Source: Tranquillimonas rosea (GTDB taxonomy: Bacteria; Pseudomonadota; Alphaproteobacteria; Rhodobacterales; Rhodobacteraceae). From it: 64,000 nt of DNA. The stretch covers positions 496,001 to 560,000 of the forward strand of contig NZ_FOGU01000001.1 of NCBI RefSeq assembly GCF_900111315.1, in the 5' to 3' direction. The notes beneath the pieces were generated by a model. It had not been told where the DNA came from. It did no database searches and was given only the letters and a program-made list of their open reading frames with translations. Of this stretch, positions 25,279-35,698 are shown piece by piece. Numbering within the stretch: position 1 is the first letter of the stretch; every line of letters starts with the position of its first letter. The translations under genes and the position numbers were made by a program.

Positions 25279-25307
25279 TCAAAGAAAGCCGCCACTTGCG
25301 CGGCGGC
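25279..25307 (-). terminator. Terminator after the XRE regulator gene
   Basis: On the minus strand GCCGCC pairs with GGCGGC across an eight-base loop and TTTCTTTG follows. It separates the regulator gene from the receiver-kinase operon, though read-through is possible. Confidence 0.6.
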
Positions 25308-25315
25308 GCTCTTCT

Positions 25316-26614
25316 CTAGCCGGCCGCGGCCACGATCGAGGGCTCGCGGCGCGCCGGGCACTCGGCACGGGGGCAGATGCGGCAACTCACGCCGACCGTA
25401 TTGGGGACGACCTCCGCCGGCACCGCCGACGGATGCAGCAGCATCACCGCCTCGATCACCGCCGGGCCGTCGAAGCCCTCTGGATAGCTTGGCTCGGACA
25501 CCGCGAAGGACAGGAACCGCTGGGGCGCCCGTCCCGCCGGCGCGATCCACGAGCGGATCGGCTGCATCGGCCGGGCCAGCGCCTGGAACAGCGGCCACAG
25601 CGGACAGGCCGCGCCGAACCGGGGCAGATCGAAGCCGGCCACCGGCTTGCGGAAGGTCAGCGTGCCCGAGCCGTCGCAGACGACCAGGCCCACCGGCCCC
25701 GGCAGACGGTCCTCGGGCATCTGGGCGAGGCGCCGCAGCACTACGCTCAGCCCGACACCGAACCGCGCCGCCAGCCCCGCGGGGTCCATGCCCAACGCAT
25801 CCACGCTGTCGAGGAACGGCGCCATCGGCAGCGCCGCCGCGTCAGAGGCGTAGCGGCCGACATGGGCGAGCGCCAGCGCGCTGGACGAGGCGCTGGACAG
25901 CTCCGCTGCGCCGTCAACGACCGCCGCGGGCGCCGCGCCGTCCTCGATCTCGGGCATGTGGTGGCCCCGCGCCGACAGCCACGCCTCCAGTTCCTCCTGC
26001 GGGGCGGCGAGCGTCTTTTCGGCGTTGCCGCCCGCGTCGAGATAGCTGACCAGCGCCTGGGCGCTTTCCGCCAGCCGCCGGCTGTCCTCGTAGAGGTTGC
26101 GGTGGAACCGGGTCTGCCATTCGGGATCAACGGCCTCCTCCCCCGCGAGGATGCCGCTGGTCGAGCGGATCGCGGTGACCGTGGACAGCAGGTCGTGGAT
26201 CGAGGCCGACAGGAAGGGGTCGTGCGCCAGGCGGTCATTCAGCGTCGCGACCGCGCGCTCCAGTGTGTCGATGCGCCGGGCCTGCGCGGTGACGAGTCCG
26301 GCCCAGCCGGGGAACTGCCCGGCGAACCGTTCGGCGCGCTCGCGCTCGGCCGTCTCGCCGCCGGGACTGGCCGCCGCCGCGCGCAGGGCATCCAGCAATG
26401 CCGCCTCGGCCCCCTCGGCCAGCTGGGTGGAGTCGGTGTCCAGCGCGTTGGCGATGTCCGACAGCAGCTTGCCGCCGATTCTGCGGCGGTTGTGTTCGAT
26501 CAGGTTCAGGTAGGACGCGGAAATTCCGACGCGTCGCGACAGCTCGGCCTGCTGCAGGCCCAGATCCAGTCGCCGCGCCCGGATGCGCGTGCCCGTCAGG
26601 CCGCGTGTCGGCAT
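25316..26614 (-). CDS. XRE-family regulator with short-chain fatty acyl regulator C-terminus
   Basis: A 432-residue transcription factor. Residues ~8-65 are an XRE helix-turn-helix (LSRRVGISASYLNLIEHNRR). Residues 134-193 (FLSASIHDLLSTVTAIRSTS...) align with the HisKA His-box helix of the kinase gene next door, His140 on its phospho-His. The C-terminus carries a Cys-x2-Cys-x4-Cys tail (411, 414, 419; CRICPRAECPAR), as in RamB/PrpR-like short-chain acyl regulators, where a C-terminal iron-sulfur cluster is known for mycobacterial PrpR. The gene is divergent from the transporter-acs operon. It probably senses acyl-CoA or a related signal and controls that operon and itself. Confidence 0.87.
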   Translation of the reverse strand: MPTRGLTGTRIRARRLDLGLQQAELSRRVGISASYLNLIEHNRRRIGGKLLSDIANALDTDSTQLAEGAEAALLDALRAAAASPGGETAERERAERFAGQFPGWAGLVTAQARRIDTLERAVATLNDRLAHDPFLSASIHDLLSTVTAIRSTSGILAGEEAVDPEWQTRFHRNLYEDSRRLAESAQALVSYLDAGGNAEKTLAAPQEELEAWLSARGHHMPEIEDGAAPAAVVDGAAELSSASSSALALAHVGRYASDAAALPMAPFLDSVDALGMDPAGLAARFGVGLSVVLRRLAQMPEDRLPGPVGLVVCDGSGTLTFRKPVAGFDLPRFGAACPLWPLFQALARPMQPIRSWIAPAGRAPQRFLSFAVSEPSYPEGFDGPAVIEAVMLLHPSAVPAEVVPNTVGVSCRICPRAECPARREPSIVAAAG

Positions 26615-26660
26615 CGCGAAAGCCCCGTCAAATCATGCACTTTCTGCACCCGCGTGATAA

Positions 26661-26704
26661 TTTGTTTACAAAACACTTAGACGACTTGTTCATTTGTTTA
26701 CAGA
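26661..26704. promoter_or_regulatory. Paired TTTGTTTACA operator-like sites
   Basis: TTTGTTTACAAA (26661-26672) is a perfect TTTGT-N2-ACAAA inverted repeat. TTTGTTTACAGA (26693-26704) repeats it with one base changed in the second half. Their starts are 32 bases apart, about three helical turns. They lie in an AT-rich divergent promoter between the XRE regulator and the transporter-acs operon and are the best candidate binding sites for that regulator. Confidence 0.55.
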
Positions 26705-26729
26705 AAAATCACGCTTTTAGAGAGAGTTG

Positions 26730-26758
26730 TTGTTTTGTTTTCGACCTGCCGGCATATT
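26730..26758 (+). promoter_or_regulatory. Candidate promoter of the transporter-acs operon
   Basis: TTGTTT (26730-26735) and CATATT (26753-26758) are separated by 17 bases and give a sigma70-like promoter about 70 bases before the binding-protein ATG. The TTTGTTTACA pair lies upstream of it, a position that fits activation. Confidence 0.4.
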
Positions 26759-26826
26759 TTTGCCTGTCCTGTAAAGGGACGCCCGTCCGCCCACGCGGCT
26801 GGACGGTGACGAAACGGGAGGAAGTC

Positions 26827-28200
26827 ATGACGAAATCGAGACTGACACGCCGCGGCGTGCTTCGGACAGGTGCGGCCATGGGGGGAGTCCTGGCCACGCC
26901 GACGCTCTTCACCGGTGCGGCCTGGGCCCAGGACAGCGGGTTCACCAATGCCCCCACGGGCAGCACGGTCACGCTGGGCTTCAACGTGCCGCAGACGGGC
27001 CCCTATGCCGACGAGGGCGCCGATGAGCTGCGCGCCTTCGAGCTGGCGGTCGAGCACCTCAACGGCGAAGGCGACGGCGGCATGCTGCAGACCTTCTCGA
27101 GCGACGCGCTCGAGGGTGGCGGCATCCTCGGCAAGAAGGTCGAGTACGTCACCGGCGACACCCAGACCAAGTCCGACGCGGCCCGCGCCAGCGCCCGCTC
27201 GATGATCGAGAAGGACGGCGCGGTGATGATCTCCGGCGGCTCGTCCTCGGGCGTCGCCGTCGCGGTGCAGGGTCTCTGCCAGGAGGCCGGCGTGATCTTC
27301 ATGGCGGGTCTCACCCACTCGAACGACACTACCGGCAAGGACAAGAAGGCCAACGGCTTCCGCCACTTCTTCAACGCCTACATGTCCGCGCAGGCGATGG
27401 CGCCGGTGCTCGAAGGTCTCTACGGCAGCGACCGCAAGGCATATCACCTGACCGCCGACTACACCTGGGGCTGGACGCAGCAGGAATCGATCCAGGCCGC
27501 GACCGAGGCGCTCGGCTGGGAGACGGTGAACAACGTCCTCACCCCGCTGGCGGCGACGGACTTCTCGTCCTACATCGCGCCGGTCCTGAACTCGGGCGCC
27601 GACGTGCTGGTGCTGAACCACTACGGCGGCAACATGGTCAACTCGCTGACCAACGCGGTGCAGTTCGGGCTCAAGGAAGCCACGGCCAACGGCAAGGACT
27701 TCCAGATCGTCGTGCCGCTCTATTCCGAGCTGATGGCGCGTGGCGCGGGCGAGAACATCGCCGGTATCCCCGGCAGCCAGAACTGGGACTGGAAGATCGA
27801 GAACCAGCTGGGCGACCGCTACAAGGGCACCAACGCTTTCGTGCAGTCCTTTGGCGAAAAGTACGGCTTCCCGCCGAGCCAGGCGGCGCACACCTGCTAC
27901 GCCCAGACGATCCTCTACGCCGACGCGGTGCAGCGGGCGGGCTCGTTCAACCCGTGCGCCGTGGCCGAGGCCTTGGAAGGGTACGAGTTCGACGGGCTCG
28001 GCAACGGCCCGACCCTCTACCGCGCGTCCGACCACCAGTGCTTCAAGGACGTCGTCGTCGTGCGCGGCAAGGAGAACCCCGAGAACGAGTTCGACCTCGT
28101 GGAGATCGTCGAGGCCACCCCGGCCGAGAAGGTCACCTACGACCCCGAGCACGAGATGTTCGCGGGCGGCAATCTGGGTGAGTGCAACCCGGGCGCCTGA
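26827..28200 (+). CDS. ABC transporter periplasmic binding protein (LIV/Peripla_BP_6 type)
   Basis: A 457-residue binding protein with a twin-arginine-like leader (LTRRGVLRTG, hydrophobic core, cut near GAAWA) and a type I periplasmic-binding fold (VTLGFNVPQTGPYADEGADE, then YHLTADYTWGWTQQES and NHYGGNMVNSL). It is longer than LivJ/LivK, as seen in binding proteins for amides, urea or carboxylates. A strong GGGAGGAAG precedes the ATG. It heads an operon that ends in acetyl-CoA synthetase, so a short carboxylate or a compound yielding acetate is more plausible than a branched-chain amino acid. Two hairpins follow the stop. Confidence 0.88.
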   Translation: MTKSRLTRRGVLRTGAAMGGVLATPTLFTGAAWAQDSGFTNAPTGSTVTLGFNVPQTGPYADEGADELRAFELAVEHLNGEGDGGMLQTFSSDALEGGGILGKKVEYVTGDTQTKSDAARASARSMIEKDGAVMISGGSSSGVAVAVQGLCQEAGVIFMAGLTHSNDTTGKDKKANGFRHFFNAYMSAQAMAPVLEGLYGSDRKAYHLTADYTWGWTQQESIQAATEALGWETVNNVLTPLAATDFSSYIAPVLNSGADVLVLNHYGGNMVNSLTNAVQFGLKEATANGKDFQIVVPLYSELMARGAGENIAGIPGSQNWDWKIENQLGDRYKGTNAFVQSFGEKYGFPPSQAAHTCYAQTILYADAVQRAGSFNPCAVAEALEGYEFDGLGNGPTLYRASDHQCFKDVVVVRGKENPENEFDLVEIVEATPAEKVTYDPEHEMFAGGNLGECNPGA

Positions 28201-28214
28201 TCCGCGCGGTCATC

Positions 28215-28280
28215 GGCCGGGCGTCAGGCAGCGGCGCCCGGCCGCCGAAGCTCCGCCGTCCCCTGATGGGGGCGGCGGAG
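28215..28280 (+). other. Two intercistronic stem-loops between binding protein and permease genes
   Basis: GGCCGGGCG (28215-28223) pairs with CGCCCGGCC (28235-28243). CTCCGCCGTCCCC (28251-28263) pairs with GGGGGCGGCGGAG (28268-28280), 13 pairs with one G-T. Neither is followed by a T-run. Such structures commonly protect the upstream message so that the binding protein is made in excess over the membrane parts. Confidence 0.6.
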
Positions 28281-28323
28281 TGATACGCGGCGACATCCCG
28301 CATCTTCCGAGAGGTCCCACGAG

Positions 28324-29355
28324 ATGGACGCGATCCTACTTCAAATCCTCAACGGTCTGGACAAGGGCTCGGCCTACGCGCTCATCGCCCTCGGCCTGAC
28401 GCTCATCTTCGGCACGCTGGGGGTGGTGAACTTCGCCCACGGGGCGCTGTTCATGATCGGCGCCTTCTGCGCGGTGACCCTGCAACGCATCCTGACGATC
28501 AGCTACGAGACGGTCGACGACAGCCGCACCGACTTTCTCGGCAACCCGATGACGGTCGAGACGCCCTACGTCCAAGCGTGGTTCGGCCCCGAGACCGGCG
28601 CCACGATCATCGACTGGTCGGTGCCCCTGGCAATCCTCTTCGCCATCCCGATCATGCTGCTCGTCGGCTTCGTGATGGAGCGCGGCCTGATCAAGCACTT
28701 CTACAAGCGCCCCCATGCCGACCAGATCCTCGTGACCTTCGGCCTGGCGATCGTGCTGCAGGAGATCATCAAGTATTTCTACGGCGCCAACCCGATCCCG
28801 ACCCCCGCTCCCGACGTGTTCAGCGGGTCGTTCGACTTCGGCGTCCTTCTGGGCTTCGACCCCGGCGCGATCATCTATCCCTACTGGCGCCTCGTCTACT
28901 TCGTGTTCGCGATGGCGGTGATCTCGGGCGTGTTCGCCTTCCTGCAGTTCACGACCTTCGGCATGGTGGTGCGCGCGGGCATGGCCGACCGAGAGACGGT
29001 GGGCCTCTTGGGCATCGACATCGACAAGCGCTTCACCATCATGTTCGGCATCGCGGCCGGCGTCGCGGGACTGGCGGGCGTGATGTACACGCCGATCAAC
29101 GCGCCGAACTACCACATGGGGATGGACTTCCTCGTGCTGAGCTTCGTCGTCGTCGTGGTCGGCGGCATGGGCTCGCTGCCCGGCGCGGTGCTGGCCGGCT
29201 TCCTGCTGGGCATCCTGGAATCCTTCGCCTCGATGACCGCGGTGATCGACCTGATCCCCGGCATCAACCAGATCATCATCTACCTCGTCGCCATCATCGT
29301 CCTTCTGACCCGTCCGCGCGGTCTGATGGGGCGCAAGGGCGTGATGGAGGAGTAA
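28324..29355 (+). CDS. LIV-type ABC transporter permease (LivH family)
   Basis: A 343-residue inner-membrane permease with about eight helices. Family features are the N-terminal [20 protein letters not shown], followed by [13 protein letters not shown], and the late loop [20 protein letters not shown]. It has an insert after the second helix (about residues 60-90, [16 protein letters not shown]) not present in typical LivH, giving a longer protein. It forms a heterodimer with the LivM-like product encoded four bases downstream. Substrate is set by the binding protein, not readable from the permease. Confidence 0.9.
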   Translation: MDAILLQILNGLDKGSAYALIALGLTLIFGTLGVVNFAHGALFMIGAFCAVTLQRILTISYETVDDSRTDFLGNPMTVETPYVQAWFGPETGATIIDWSVPLAILFAIPIMLLVGFVMERGLIKHFYKRPHADQILVTFGLAIVLQEIIKYFYGANPIPTPAPDVFSGSFDFGVLLGFDPGAIIYPYWRLVYFVFAMAVISGVFAFLQFTTFGMVVRAGMADRETVGLLGIDIDKRFTIMFGIAAGVAGLAGVMYTPINAPNYHMGMDFLVLSFVVVVVGGMGSLPGAVLAGFLLGILESFASMTAVIDLIPGINQIIIYLVAIIVLLTRPRGLMGRKGVMEE

Positions 29356-29359
29356 TCCC

Positions 29360-30562
29360 ATGCTCGGATTGAACACCAAGGACACGTGGCTGCTGGTCAT
29401 CGTCGCACTGATGACCCTGTTCGCGCCGTTCCTTCTGAACCCCTTCCCCGCGAACAGCTCGCTGGCGCAGTTCAACGCGGGCTATCCCGACCTGATGCAG
29501 CGGTTCGTGATCTTCGGAATCTTCGCGATCGGCTTCAACATCCTGTTCGGCCTGACCGGCTATCTCTCGTTCGGGCACGCCGCCTTCCTGGGCGTCGGCT
29601 CCTACGCGGCGGTGTGGATGTTCAAGCTGCTGGGCTACAACGTCGTGCCGGCCATCATCCTGTCGGTTATCGTCGGTGCGGTCTTCGCCCTGCTCATCGG
29701 CTTCATCTCGCTCCGGCGATCGGGGATCTACTTCTCGATCCTCACGCTGGCCTTCGCGCAGATGTCCTTCGCGCTCGCCTACTCGGTGCTGACGCCGATC
29801 ACCAACGGCGAGACGGGGCTGCAGGTCTACACCTCCGACCCGCAGTACTTCCAGCGGTCCGGGGCCCCCGACATCCCGCATTTCTTCGGGCTCGAGATGC
29901 GCGCGACCGAAACGCTGCGCATGGGCGGGTGGAGCTTCGACATCAACGCCGGCTACTACCTGTGCGCGGCGGTCCTGCTGGTGGCCTTCTACATGGCGAT
30001 CCGGCTCTTCCGCTCGCCCTTCGGGATGATGCTGCGGGCGGTCAAGTCGAACCAGCAGCGGCTGAACTACACCGGTCTCAACGCGCGGCCCTACACCCTC
30101 GCCGCCTTCGTGATCTCGGGAATGTATGCCGGCCTCGCCGGCGGGCTGATGGCGTCTATGGACCCGCTCGCCGGGGCCGAGCGGATGCAGTGGACCGCCA
30201 GCGGCGAGGTCGTCCTGATGACGATCCTCGGCGGAGCGGGCACGCTGATCGGCCCGGTGCTGGGCGCGGGCTTCATCAAGTACTTCGAGAACATCTTCTC
30301 GAAGATCAACGACGGCGTGCTGCACGGCTGGTTCGGCTTCCTGCCCGACGGGATCGAGAACGTGCTGGTCACCGTCGTCCATCCCTTCGTGGGCAAGGGC
30401 TGGCACCTGACGCTCGGCCTGCTGTTCATGCTGGTCGTCATCTTCCTGCCCGGCGGGCTGGTCGAGGGCGGACAGCGCATCGGCAAGTACGTCTTCCGCC
30501 GTCGCGGCCGCAAGGCCGGCGGCGCCGAGGCCGAGGCCGCCCGCAAGCAACCCGCCGAGTGA
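29360..30562 (+). CDS. LIV-type ABC transporter permease (LivM family)
   Basis: A 400-residue inner-membrane permease, partner of the LivH-like subunit. The motif [20 protein letters not shown] is the standard LivM signature, and [20 protein letters not shown] marks the ATPase-facing region. It has an extended periplasmic loop around residues 155-190 ([16 protein letters not shown]) and a charged cytoplasmic tail ([17 protein letters not shown]). Four bases separate it from the previous gene and ten from the next. Confidence 0.92.
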   Translation: MLGLNTKDTWLLVIVALMTLFAPFLLNPFPANSSLAQFNAGYPDLMQRFVIFGIFAIGFNILFGLTGYLSFGHAAFLGVGSYAAVWMFKLLGYNVVPAIILSVIVGAVFALLIGFISLRRSGIYFSILTLAFAQMSFALAYSVLTPITNGETGLQVYTSDPQYFQRSGAPDIPHFFGLEMRATETLRMGGWSFDINAGYYLCAAVLLVAFYMAIRLFRSPFGMMLRAVKSNQQRLNYTGLNARPYTLAAFVISGMYAGLAGGLMASMDPLAGAERMQWTASGEVVLMTILGGAGTLIGPVLGAGFIKYFENIFSKINDGVLHGWFGFLPDGIENVLVTVVHPFVGKGWHLTLGLLFMLVVIFLPGGLVEGGQRIGKYVFRRRGRKAGGAEAEAARKQPAE

Positions 30563-30572
30563 GGATCACGAC

Positions 30573-31328
30573 ATGGGCATTCTCGAAGTCAAGAACGTCA
30601 ACAAGAACTTCGGCGGCCTCAAGGCGCTCTCCGAGGTCAACCTCTCGGTGAAGGAGAACAGCGTCCACGCCATCATCGGCCCCAACGGCGCCGGCAAGTC
30701 GACCCTGCTCAACTGCCTGATCGGCAAGCTGATCCCCGACACCGGCAGCGTGATGTTCGACGGCCAGTCGGTGCTCGGGCGCAAGCCGCACGAGATCAAC
30801 CAGATGGGCATCAGCCGGGTGTTCCAGACCCCCGAGATCTTCGGCGACCTCACCGTGTTCGAAAACGTGATGATCCCGATCTTCGCCAAGCGCGACGGCT
30901 CGTTCCGGATGCACGCCTTCGAAAGCGTCGCCCACGAACGCGACATCGTCGAAGAGGCCGAGGCGGTGCTGGCGGACGTGAACATGCTGGAAAAGCGCGA
31001 CCTGCACGCCGCCTCGCTGTCGCGCGGCGACAAGCGGCGGCTCGAGATGGCAATGTGCCTCAGTCAGAAGCCCAAGCTCCTGCTTCTGGATGAGCCTACC
31101 GCCGGAATGGCGCGGGCCGACACCAACAACACGATCGACCTGCTGAACCAGATCAAGGCGAAGCGAGACATCACCATGTGCATCATCGAGCACGACATGC
31201 ACGTCGTGTTCTCGCTGGCCGACCGGATCACCGTGCTCGCCCAGGGCACGCCGCTGGTCGAGGACACGCCCGACAAGATCAAGGGCCACCCCAAGGTGCA
31301 GGAAGCCTATCTCGGCGAAGCCGCGTAA
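30573..31328 (+). CDS. LIV-type ABC transporter ATP-binding protein (LivG family)
   Basis: A 251-residue ATPase with Walker A GPNGAGKST, Walker B LLLLDEPTAGM and the switch His in IIEHDMHVV. The ABC signature reads LSRGDKRRLEMAMCL instead of LSGGQ; the second Gly is kept but the first is Arg, a variant seen in some LivG-like subunits. It pairs with the LivF-like ATPase encoded next. It powers the importer from the cytoplasm. Confidence 0.92.
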   Translation: MGILEVKNVNKNFGGLKALSEVNLSVKENSVHAIIGPNGAGKSTLLNCLIGKLIPDTGSVMFDGQSVLGRKPHEINQMGISRVFQTPEIFGDLTVFENVMIPIFAKRDGSFRMHAFESVAHERDIVEEAEAVLADVNMLEKRDLHAASLSRGDKRRLEMAMCLSQKPKLLLLDEPTAGMARADTNNTIDLLNQIKAKRDITMCIIEHDMHVVFSLADRITVLAQGTPLVEDTPDKIKGHPKVQEAYLGEAA

Positions 31329-31340
31329 CGGAGACAGACG

Positions 31341-32096
31341 ATGCTCGACCAGCGACCGTTCGACAAGAACGCCAACCACGCCAGCACCGCCCCCGCCTTC
31401 CTGTCGGTCTGGGGGCTCGAGGCGTATTACGGCGAAAGCTACATCGTCCAGGATGTCAGCTTCAACGTCCACGAGGGCGAAATCCTCGCCCTGCTCGGCC
31501 GCAACGGCGCGGGCAAGACCTCGACCCTGCGCACCATCGCCCGGCTCGGTTCGCCCGAGTTGAAGCACGGCGAGATCTGGCTCGACCACGCGCCGCTGCA
31601 CACGATGAAGGCGCATCAGGCCGCCGGCGCGGGGATCGCGCTCGTGCCCGAGGATCGGCGCATCATCGCCGGTCTCACGGTCGAGGAGAACCTCAAGCTC
31701 GCCCAGATCGCCCCGCCCGTCGGCTGGTCGCTGGAGCGCATATACGAGCTCTTCCCGCGCCTGGGCGAGCGCAAGTGGCAGGAGGGCGTGACGCTGTCGG
31801 GCGGCGAGCAGCAAATGCTGGCCATCGCCCGCGCCCTGGCGCGTGACATCAAGGTGCTGCTTCTCGACGAACCCTACGAGGGACTCGCCCCGGTGATCGT
31901 GCAGGAGATCGCCAAGACCCTGAACATCATCCGCGAGCAGGGCATCACGACGGTGATCGTGGAACAGAACGCCGTCGCAGCGCTTAAGCTTGCGGATCGT
32001 GCCGTCATCCTCGACACAGGATCTGTCGTCTACGACGGGAGCGCCAAGGAGGTTCTGGACGACGAGAAGCTGCGCGCGGAATACCTCGCGATCTGA
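31341..32096 (+). CDS. LIV-type ABC transporter ATP-binding protein (LivF family)
   Basis: A 251-residue ATPase with Walker A GRNGAGKTS, canonical signature LSGGEQQMLAIARAL and Walker B VLLLDEPYEGLAP, which is the LivF hallmark. An N-terminal extension of about 20 residues (MLDQRPFDKNANHASTAPAF) precedes the usual start of the domain. It is the fifth gene of the operon and is followed after 75 bases by acs. Confidence 0.92.
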   Translation: MLDQRPFDKNANHASTAPAFLSVWGLEAYYGESYIVQDVSFNVHEGEILALLGRNGAGKTSTLRTIARLGSPELKHGEIWLDHAPLHTMKAHQAAGAGIALVPEDRRIIAGLTVEENLKLAQIAPPVGWSLERIYELFPRLGERKWQEGVTLSGGEQQMLAIARALARDIKVLLLDEPYEGLAPVIVQEIAKTLNIIREQGITTVIVEQNAVAALKLADRAVILDTGSVVYDGSAKEVLDDEKLRAEYLAI

Positions 32097-32171
32097 GGCG
32101 CTCCGCGTACCGACACACCGCCGGCCCGGCCCCGCGACGCGCTGCGCGCCGGCATGAGACTGGAGGAGACC

Positions 32172-34133
<1,962 letters not shown>

Positions 34134-34159
34134 CGCATCGTTCCTTTCCCGGCGATCAA

Positions 34160-34188
34160 GGGCCGCTCCCGGCGGGGGCGGCCCTTTT
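34160..34188 (+). terminator. Terminator after acs
   Basis: GGGCCGCTCCC (34160-34170) pairs with GGGGGCGGCCC (34174-34184), eleven pairs with one G-T, followed by TTTT. It closes the transporter-acs operon. Confidence 0.85.
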
Positions 34189-34383
34189 CGCGTCGCCGCC
34201 GCCGGTTCCACCCGATCGCAACGCGCGCCGTCCGCCGGCACGTTTCCGCCGTCACACGCCTTGCGATGAGCAGAGACCGGCCCCGCCACGGCATTTTTCG
34301 CAACCTGCCTTGCACTGAGCGGAACCGGACGGCGCTGCCCGCTTTGTGGGCATGTAACGGGAAGGATAGCCAAGGAGGCTAAA

Positions 34384-35301
34384 ATGTTCGATCCGAAAAA
34401 ATTCCTCGCGGCCACGGCGACGGCCACCATTGCCCTGATGCCGATGCACGGCTTTGCGCAGGATGACGGCGGCAGCTCCTCCAACATGGAGCAGGCCGGC
34501 GAGAACATGGAAAACGCCGCCGAGAACGCGGGCCAGGCAGCCGAGAACGCCGCCGAGAACGCGGCGGAAGAGACTCAGGAGGCCGCCGAAGCCACCGAGA
34601 ACGCCGCTGAACAGGCCGGTGAGGAAGCCCAGGAGACCGCCGAGGACGCGGCTCAGGCGACCGAGAACGCCGCCGAGGAAACCGGCGAGATGGCCGAAGA
34701 GGCCGGCGAAGAGGCCGCCGACACCGCGGGCGATGCGGCAGACGCGACCGAGAACGCCGCCGAAGAGGCCGCACAGGAGACCGGCGAAGCCGCCGGCGAC
34801 CTCGCCGCGATGATGGAGGACCAGTTCTCCGACATCGCCGACATGACGATCGGTGACCTGACGGGAACCGACGTCGTGACCACCTCGGGCGAGGATGTCG
34901 GCGAGATCGACGGCTTCGCGATGCAGAACAACGAGCTCATGGCACTGGTCGGCATCGGTGGTTTCCTCGGCCTGGGCGAGCACAACGTCTCGCTCGAGAT
35001 GACCCGCATGAACTATTCCGCCGAGGAAGAGCAGTTCGTGGTCGAGGGCTACACCCAGGAAGAGCTCGAGAACCTGCCGCAGTACAACGAGGACAACCTG
35101 ACGATGGTCGAGGACGACGTCGCGCTCAGCGCCGCGGCGGAAGGCCAGGCCAGCGCGTCGGGTGATGGCTCGGGCAACGGGTCCGGCTCGGGCGAGATGA
35201 GCTCGGACAGCGGCTCCGGCTCGGGCGAGATGAGCTCGGACGGTGGTTCGGACTCGGGCTCGGGCGACATGGAAACCGAGGAAGACTCCGACTCCAACTA
35301 A
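34384..35301 (+). CDS. Acidic alanine/glutamate-repeat protein with PRC-barrel-like domain
   Basis: A 305-residue exported protein. A signal peptide (ends GFAQ, ~26) is followed by ~110 residues built almost only of Ala, Glu, Asn, Gln and Thr with three ATENAAE units (an alanine-faced amphipathic helix, like LEA or Alacoil proteins). Then comes a short PRC-barrel-like domain (~155-215, TSGEDVGEIDGFAMQNNELM), and a Gly/Ser/Asp-rich disordered tail with two GSGEMSSD repeats. The protein is strongly acidic. AAGGAGG precedes the ATG and a terminator follows, so it is a single-gene unit. A stress or envelope role is a guess. Confidence 0.8.
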   Translation: MFDPKKFLAATATATIALMPMHGFAQDDGGSSSNMEQAGENMENAAENAGQAAENAAENAAEETQEAAEATENAAEQAGEEAQETAEDAAQATENAAEETGEMAEEAGEEAADTAGDAADATENAAEEAAQETGEAAGDLAAMMEDQFSDIADMTIGDLTGTDVVTTSGEDVGEIDGFAMQNNELMALVGIGGFLGLGEHNVSLEMTRMNYSAEEEQFVVEGYTQEELENLPQYNEDNLTMVEDDVALSAAAEGQASASGDGSGNGSGSGEMSSDSGSGSGEMSSDGGSDSGSGDMETEEDSDSN

Positions 35302-35326
35302 GCGCGCCCGCACGCGCACAGGGATA

Positions 35327-35353
35327 GGCCCGCCCCTCGGGGCGGGCCTTTTC
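35327..35353 (+). terminator. Terminator after the acidic repeat protein gene
   Basis: GGCCCGCCCC (35327-35336) pairs with GGGGCGGGCC (35339-35348), followed by TTTTCG. The next small gene starts seven bases later. Confidence 0.85.
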
Positions 35354-35359
35354 GCGTCC

Positions 35360-35698
35360 ATGCCCCGCAAGAATTACCCCGTCACCCCGGATGGCCGCTA
35401 CTTCGTCGCCAGGGGCCGCCTCTGGCGACGCACCGACCCGCGCCTCCCCGAGGCCGAGCGCCGCGCCGCGGTCAAGGCGCTGATGCAGGCCCGCCGCGCC
35501 GTGGGCCAGGCCACCACCGAGCAGGAAGAACGCGCCGCCCGCGACGCCGTCGACACCGCGAAACGCCGCCTCGGCGAACGCGGCCCCGTCTGGTGGACCG
35601 ACGGCGCCCCGGACGTCTCCGGCCGCGCGCCCTGGACCTGCCACTATGCCGACTGGTGGCACGCCCTCGACCCCGCCACCCGCGACGACGCCCTCTAG
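35360..35698 (+). CDS. Small conserved-looking protein, WW-rich C-terminus
   Basis: A 112-residue basic protein. It has an N-terminal strand pair (YPVTPDGRYFVARGRLWRRT), a charged helix (EAERRAAVKALMQARRAVGQ) and a C-terminal segment rich in Trp (GPVWWTDGAPDVSGRAP, DWWHALDP). I do not know the function; similar short proteins occur in Rhodobacterales. The start is taken just after the terminator; no clear ribosome binding site is seen. Its last ~115 bases plus downstream sequence are duplicated in tandem and decayed immediately after the gene. Confidence 0.7.
   Translation: MPRKNYPVTPDGRYFVARGRLWRRTDPRLPEAERRAAVKALMQARRAVGQATTEQEERAARDAVDTAKRRLGERGPVWWTDGAPDVSGRAPWTCHYADWWHALDPATRDDAL

Noticed and set aside
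28251-28280. Second intercistronic hairpin read as a transcription terminator
   Set aside because: No T-run follows, and the downstream permease gene is clearly part of the same operon.
32154-32171. ATG at 32154 as acs start
   Set aside because: The ATG at 32172 has GGAGG five bases upstream and gives the standard length.
34252-35370. Leucine/glycine-rich open frame antisense to the acidic repeat protein
   Set aside because: The pattern is the complement of the Ala/Glu repeat; the sense gene has a signal peptide, a ribosome binding site and a terminator.
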